Of a DNA stretch of 64,000 nucleotides, positions 60,212 to 64,000 are shown piece after piece. Made by a program: the position numbers and the translations under genes. Position 1 is the stretch's first letter, and each line of letters begins with the position of its first letter. The stretch covers positions 1,426,001-1,490,000 of the forward strand of contig CP197396.1 of NCBI GenBank assembly GCA_052161885.1, in the 5' to 3' direction. Source of the DNA: QKTW01 sp052161885 (GTDB taxonomy: Bacteria > Bacteroidota > Bacteroidia > Chitinophagales > Chitinophagaceae). The notes beneath the pieces are model-generated. The model was given only the letters and a program-made list of their open reading frames with translations, searched no databases and was not told the DNA's origin.

Positions 60212-62554
60212 TTATTTAAATATCTTAAACCCTACCGAAAACCGTACATACGGCGATGTATACGTTTTGCGTATGTCCGGGTTAGGAATATATGACGCAC
60301 CCGAAAGCATCTGTTGCACCGAAAGATCCAGCACCAGCCGCTTACCTGCGTCGTAGCTGAAGCCAAGCATATAACCGATACGCAATGGCGTAGACGAAGG
60401 ATTCTGATATGGCTGCGCATTGGTTGCATAAACAGAGTCTGGCAGCGCCGACGCCGGTCTGTTGCGGTTTTCAAAGAAAGACTGCGTATAAATATTATGT
60501 GAGCTGAGCGTATCTGTGATCTGTGAAGAGAACGTGCTGCTCTTCGTTTCTGCTATCTGTACAATTTTACCGAAGGTGAATACCGGGCCGCCGAAAACAC
60601 TAAGCCCGCCGCCCAGTCTGTACTTCAGGAGCACCGGCAGTTCCGTTTCCCATACCGTTTTGGCAACAGCATATTTTGTGGCAAAGGAATCACGCCCCTG
60701 GCGATATGTGTAATGAAAAACTGTATCCTGCGTTACAGAATCGATGCTGGTAGTATGACTAAAGAAAGAGCTTGTGACTTTATAATATGATTGCCAGTCA
60801 GAAAGATCTGTTTTGGCCATCTGTCCATAAGAAAAGCCCAGGTGCATTACCACACTCAACCTTTTACTAATATTCAGCTGCACATACGGCATTGCCGTGA
60901 TCTTATTAAGCGAAAACTGCGTAAAACCTGTGCTGTATGCAGCTTTAATTCCCGCCTCTAAATGAAGCGCTGTTTTTTCTCTTGGTGGATGCAGTGATGC
61001 ATACGGATCCATTTCCCCGCCTGTGGTGTCAGTATCCATGGTGCCGTCCGTATCGCTTTCAGTAGTATCCAGCGGTAGCAATGTTTTATTATTCACTTCA
61101 GAGCTGCGCGATGCTGTTTTATTATCAGTCACCGGCACCGTTTTTTGCGGTGAGCTGGCTACAGTCGCTGTGTTACGTGCAGTTGCCTTAGCGGAAATAA
61201 CCTTTGTTTGTCCGGATGCAGCTACAGTAGCCTTACGCTGTTTACCTTCTTTTTTAGCTGCAACATTCGTACTACCCGATTTTGTAATTGTTGTTCGGGC
61301 AGCATAAGGTTTGGCCACCGTAGCGGGTTTCACGGCTTTATTCTTCTTAGCAGTTTCTTTCGCAGACGCAATTGATACAGGAGGTTTTGCAGTTTCTTTC
61401 GCAGGTTTAACTACTATTGCTTTTTTCTTCCCTTCTTTTGCCGGGCTGACTTTTGCCGGAGATTTACCGCCATTTGGAACTGCGGCAGTACTGCTGGTAT
61501 CATTGACTCCTACTGCAAATGCCTCCTCTGCTTTTTTCTTTTTCCTTTTATCTGCCGCGGCAGCTGTTGCAGGTGCTTCGCCCTGTTTTTTAGCGGGCTT
61601 AACCACTAAAGGCTTCTTCTTTGTCTCTTTTGCAGCAATAATCTTTACCGGCGGTTTACTACCTACGGCTGCAGTCATAGCTATGCCGGTGTCTTTATTT
61701 TCATCTGTGACCGCACGTACAGCTATATTTTTTCCGTGTACCTTTTTTGAACCCAGGGTGGCAGACTGTGCACGCTGAGATACTACGGACGTGGAACGAA
61801 CAGCTTTGCTCTTCGCACGACGACCTGAACCGCCCGGAAGTTTACTATTACCGGCTACACCGGTAAGCTTATCTGCAGCTGCCTTATTCACTGTATCATG
61901 AGGCAAACCTGACGAATCGGGAGTAATATTTGCTGTATGAGCAATTTTGATATGACTGGGATGATGCTTTTTCCCGGTAGCTGCAACCGGAACAGACGAA
62001 GGTGTTGCCGGAGGCGCGATTGCTACAGCAGTGTGATGCGTTACCGGTTTATATGGTTTGTTGTTAGGGGTAGCGTTTTGCTGATGATCTGGAGCTTTAC
62101 CAGTTGCCGTATCCGAACCTGTTACATGACGCAAAACGGATGATGCGACGCCGGCCGGCACACCATTCTGATGCTGAGTGTCTTTTTCTTTTTTCTGTAT
62201 GGCGTTATTTGTCTTTACAGGTGATGAGGTATCTGGTTTTGCATCCGGGAAATTGTGTGCAGGTACCGGTTGCACAGTTTCGGGTCTTTCTGCAACAGTG
62301 CTGCTGACTGGTTCTTCTGTTTTTGCAGTATGCGTTTTTGCGTTATTTGCGGCAAGGAAAACGACCCCGGCAACGAAAAACAATGCCGGAATTATCCACC
62401 ACCACCTACGGAAAGGCAAGCCTTTATCAGGCCGGGATGCATCCAGCCTCTTCTCCAGGGTCTCCCACACAGCAGGAGGCGGAGTTTCGGCATAGCTGCC
62501 CAACTCGTCACGCAGAAAGTCGTCAATATTTCGTTTATTCTCTTGCATTGACAT
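60212..62554 (-). CDS. Anti-sigma-like head fused through a long linker to an outer-membrane beta-barrel
   Basis: 780 residues. Residues 1-50 (IDDFLRDELGSYAETPPPAVWETLEKRL) resemble the short cytoplasmic head of anti-sigma-type proteins in this phylum. One membrane helix follows (RWWWIIPALFFVAGVVFLAA, about 50-69). Residues 70-528 are a Lys/Ala/Pro/Thr-rich low-complexity linker with repeated VVKPAK and AKE-KKK units, like a periplasm-spanning tether. Residues 530-780 look like an outer-membrane barrel (alternating aromatic strands, FGGPVFTFG, ending VRFSVGFKIFK). It overlaps the ECF sigma gene by 20 nt, so the pair is co-expressed. Trans-envelope signalling is inference. Confidence 0.75.
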   Translation of the reverse strand: MSMQENKRNIDDFLRDELGSYAETPPPAVWETLEKRLDASRPDKGLPFRRWWWIIPALFFVAGVVFLAANNAKTHTAKTEEPVSSTVAERPETVQPVPAHNFPDAKPDTSSPVKTNNAIQKKEKDTQHQNGVPAGVASSVLRHVTGSDTATGKAPDHQQNATPNNKPYKPVTHHTAVAIAPPATPSSVPVAATGKKHHPSHIKIAHTANITPDSSGLPHDTVNKAAADKLTGVAGNSKLPGGSGRRAKSKAVRSTSVVSQRAQSATLGSKKVHGKNIAVRAVTDENKDTGIAMTAAVGSKPPVKIIAAKETKKKPLVVKPAKKQGEAPATAAAADKRKKKKAEEAFAVGVNDTSSTAAVPNGGKSPAKVSPAKEGKKKAIVVKPAKETAKPPVSIASAKETAKKNKAVKPATVAKPYAARTTITKSGSTNVAAKKEGKQRKATVAASGQTKVISAKATARNTATVASSPQKTVPVTDNKTASRSSEVNNKTLLPLDTTESDTDGTMDTDTTGGEMDPYASLHPPREKTALHLEAGIKAAYSTGFTQFSLNKITAMPYVQLNISKRLSVVMHLGFSYGQMAKTDLSDWQSYYKVTSSFFSHTTSIDSVTQDTVFHYTYRQGRDSFATKYAVAKTVWETELPVLLKYRLGGGLSVFGGPVFTFGKIVQIAETKSSTFSSQITDTLSSHNIYTQSFFENRNRPASALPDSVYATNAQPYQNPSSTPLRIGYMLGFSYDAGKRLVLDLSVQQMLSGASYIPNPDIRKTYTSPYVRFSVGFKIFK

Positions 62555-63137
62555 TGCGCATGGTTAACGATATTTTTTCCTTCAGCCGCCTGCGTGCATC
62601 ATTGAGATGCCAGCGGCTGTTATTATTAGTTATTCCCAGCAATTCGGATATCTCTTTGTGAGAATAATCATCAAATACATACATATTAAAAACCGCCCGC
62701 TGCATTTCGGGCAGTTCATGAATCACATTAAGCAGTTCCTTCTGCCCTATCCTTCCCAGGATGTCATTATCTACATAAGCATGATAGTCTTCTACAGTTA
62801 CCGAGTGATCTGCTTTATTGATCTTTTTCCGGAAGTGGTCGCTTACCTGGTTTACCGTAATCCTTCTCAGCCAGGCTTCAAAGGCTCCCTGGAAAGAATA
62901 TTGCTCAAGACGGGTAAATATGCGGTAAAAGCTGTCGTTCAGGATTTCTGCTGCATGTTCCGCTGCCGGTACATACCGGCGTATAACACCATACACAAAA
63001 GGAGAATAGGTATCGTACAGCTTTTTTTGTGCTCTCCTGTCATGGGCAATACAATCACGTATCAGTAAATGCAGCTGTGCATGTACTGATTCATCGCCGT
63101 TTCCGGCCATATCACGGTTTTGTATATCTCCAGGCAA
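62535..63137 (-). CDS. ECF-type RNA polymerase sigma factor
   Basis: 200 residues. Region 2 is KKLYDTYSPFVYGVIRRYV with SFQGAFEAWLRRITVNQVSDHFRK, and region 4 is LPEMQRAVFNMYVFDDYSHKEISELLG plus NNNSRWHLNDARRRLKEKI. It directs RNA polymerase to a small regulon under the control of the membrane protein encoded directly downstream. A start at residue 10 (Met) is possible. The target promoters are unknown. Confidence 0.93.
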   Translation of the reverse strand: MPGDIQNRDMAGNGDESVHAQLHLLIRDCIAHDRRAQKKLYDTYSPFVYGVIRRYVPAAEHAAEILNDSFYRIFTRLEQYSFQGAFEAWLRRITVNQVSDHFRKKINKADHSVTVEDYHAYVDNDILGRIGQKELLNVIHELPEMQRAVFNMYVFDDYSHKEISELLGITNNNSRWHLNDARRRLKEKISLTMRNVNARE

Positions 63138-63246
63138 ACAGAAAAAATTCCGGTGTTATTAATTCCTGACGGCACACTGAATCAAAATGTTAGCATGAAC
63201 ATAATTTTTTTTTGCATTTTCTCAAAGTAACCGTTGCATATATGAC

Positions 63247-63275
63247 AAAAAAACAGCTGCGGACAGCTGTTTTTT
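63247..63275. terminator. Terminator between the M48 gene and the sigma-factor gene
   Basis: CAGCTG, loop CGGA, CAGCTG with A- and T-runs on both sides, so it can act on either strand. It ends the M48 transcript before the sigma gene. Confidence 0.8.
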
Positions 63276-63303
63276 AGAGAAATAATATTATCAGGAATGT
63301 ATT

Positions 63304-64000
63304 TTATTTTTTTGTTGGCTTTTTCGTTGTTTTCTTTTCTTCCTGTTGTGCAATTGTTGCCGGATCAACCCACAGATTGTCTTTTTTTGCTTTGCGCTCT
63401 ATTGCATCAGCACGTTTCTGACTATCTGGATGCGAATTCATCATTTTAGCATAGGAGCTTTGCTTATCTGCGCCAAATTCCTGCTCCAGCTTTACAAATT
63501 TTATAAATGCTGTATAAGCACCCATAACACTATAGTTATGCTTTTTCAGAAATTCATAACTGTAATCATCCGCCTCACTTTCCTGTTTCCGGCTATGACT
63601 ATTGCTCATAATAGCTTCTGCAAGGTCACCAAGTTGACTATCTGTAAGCGTTGCCACGGCACCTGACTGCGATGAAAGAGCATCTGCAGATGCAGAACGC
63701 AGCAAAGCAGATCTCATGGCATCACGGCTGTCATGATTTTTTACATGGCCGATTTCATGGCCGATTACCGCCAGCAGCTCGTCATCTGTAAGCCTGTCCA
63801 TCAATGACGAAAAAACACGTACGCTGCCATCAGCGCAAGCAAAGGCATTTATATCAACCACCTTATACACCTTATAGTTCAGCTTCAGGCCATCTTCATT
63901 CTGATGCTTACCAAAAATTTTGTTCAGCCGCACAGTATAAGGATCTTTCGATCCGGCAACGGTATTGTGTTTGTCCATCCACTCTACTGCTTCATGTGCA
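63304..64000 (-). CDS. M48-family zinc metalloprotease (5' end beyond the window)
   Basis: At least 224 residues; the reading frame stays open to the window edge (codons AHEAVEW before the first in-window Met), so the N-terminus is missing. HEIGH is the zinc motif (VIGHEIGHVKNHDSRDA), and QESEADDYSYEFLKKH supplies the third ligand, as in the M48/BepA-like Loi group. The tail is lysine-rich (KKTTKKPTKK). Periplasmic relatives clear misassembled outer-membrane proteins. Its neighbour is an ECF sigma/barrel pair, so envelope quality control is a sensible role. Confidence 0.88.
   Translation of the reverse strand, partial: AHEAVEWMDKHNTVAGSKDPYTVRLNKIFGKHQNEDGLKLNYKVYKVVDINAFACADGSVRVFSSLMDRLTDDELLAVIGHEIGHVKNHDSRDAMRSALLRSASADALSSQSGAVATLTDSQLGDLAEAIMSNSHSRKQESEADDYSYEFLKKHNYSVMGAYTAFIKFVKLEQEFGADKQSSYAKMMNSHPDSQKRADAIERKAKKDNLWVDPATIAQQEEKKTTKKPTKK

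Overview
The window looks like a chromosome segment of a member of the Bacteroidota, most probably the family Chitinophagaceae. The signs are several secreted proteins with a C-terminal type IX secretion (Por) sorting domain, an M56 peptidase fused to a TonB C-terminal domain, futalosine-pathway MqnE, an ECF sigma factor paired with an anti-sigma-like membrane protein, two TAnnTTTG-type -7 promoter words, and weak Shine-Dalgarno sequences. No rRNA, prophage, insertion sequence or CRISPR array was seen. All assignments come from reading motifs in the sequence; no database search was run.

Layout. 0-7 kb: a GT2 glycosyltransferase overlapped by a radical SAM gene; a BlaI/M56-TonB regulator pair behind two perfect operator dyads; a sulfatase without a visible signal peptide; then two alkylation-repair genes (an alkyltransferase-like protein and an AlkA-type glycosylase). 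7-11 kb: a secreted GH16 glucanase and an APC permease, with a decayed copy of the permease 3' end on the other side of the GH16 gene. 11-15.3 kb: an ArsR-led operon (ArsR, SRPBCC, DoxX-like, DUF4256, YdeI-like), then an aldo/keto reductase with a perfect CRP-type site upstream and a DHFR-like reductase. 15.3-22 kb: a UDG-superfamily-like protein, tRNA-Arg(UCU), secreted proteins of unknown function, and an HdrC/HdrB-like iron-sulfur pair with small genes inserted among them; the gaps here carry a dispersed two-block repeat. 22-33 kb: topoisomerase IV subunit A, a bifunctional-nuclease-family protein, a secreted M43 metalloprotease overlapping mqnE, a CxxS thioredoxin-like protein, an AlkD-like repair protein, a multi-membrane protein, an MFS transporter and a DedA protein.

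33.3-40.4 kb is the most distinctive region: VgrG, then an RCC1-repeat lipoprotein, then a 1301-residue PAAR/Het-C protein, all on the minus strand and with no other type VI secretion genes nearby. It reads as an orphan spike-effector module in which the lipoprotein is a candidate immunity or accessory factor. 40.7-50 kb: a dicarboxylate symporter with an unusual periplasmic insertion, a phosphodiesterase/sulfatase-fold protein, a D-cysteine desulfhydrase-like enzyme, era, initiator tRNA-Met, two tandem acyl desaturases, an RRM protein, a cold-shock-domain protein and an AraC regulator.

50-60 kb: a probably frameshifted small gene, a 21/85-nt hierarchical tandem repeat, a short-chain dehydrogenase, and three large consecutive secreted surface proteins (sorting domains, Ig/cadherin-like repeats, a dockerin-like duplicated calcium loop, TSP3 repeats and a Gly/Cys-rich insert). 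60-64 kb: an ECF sigma factor overlapping a 780-residue protein that appears to join an anti-sigma-like cytoplasmic head, one membrane helix, a roughly 460-residue periplasmic linker and an outer-membrane beta-barrel; then a partial M48 peptidase at the window edge.
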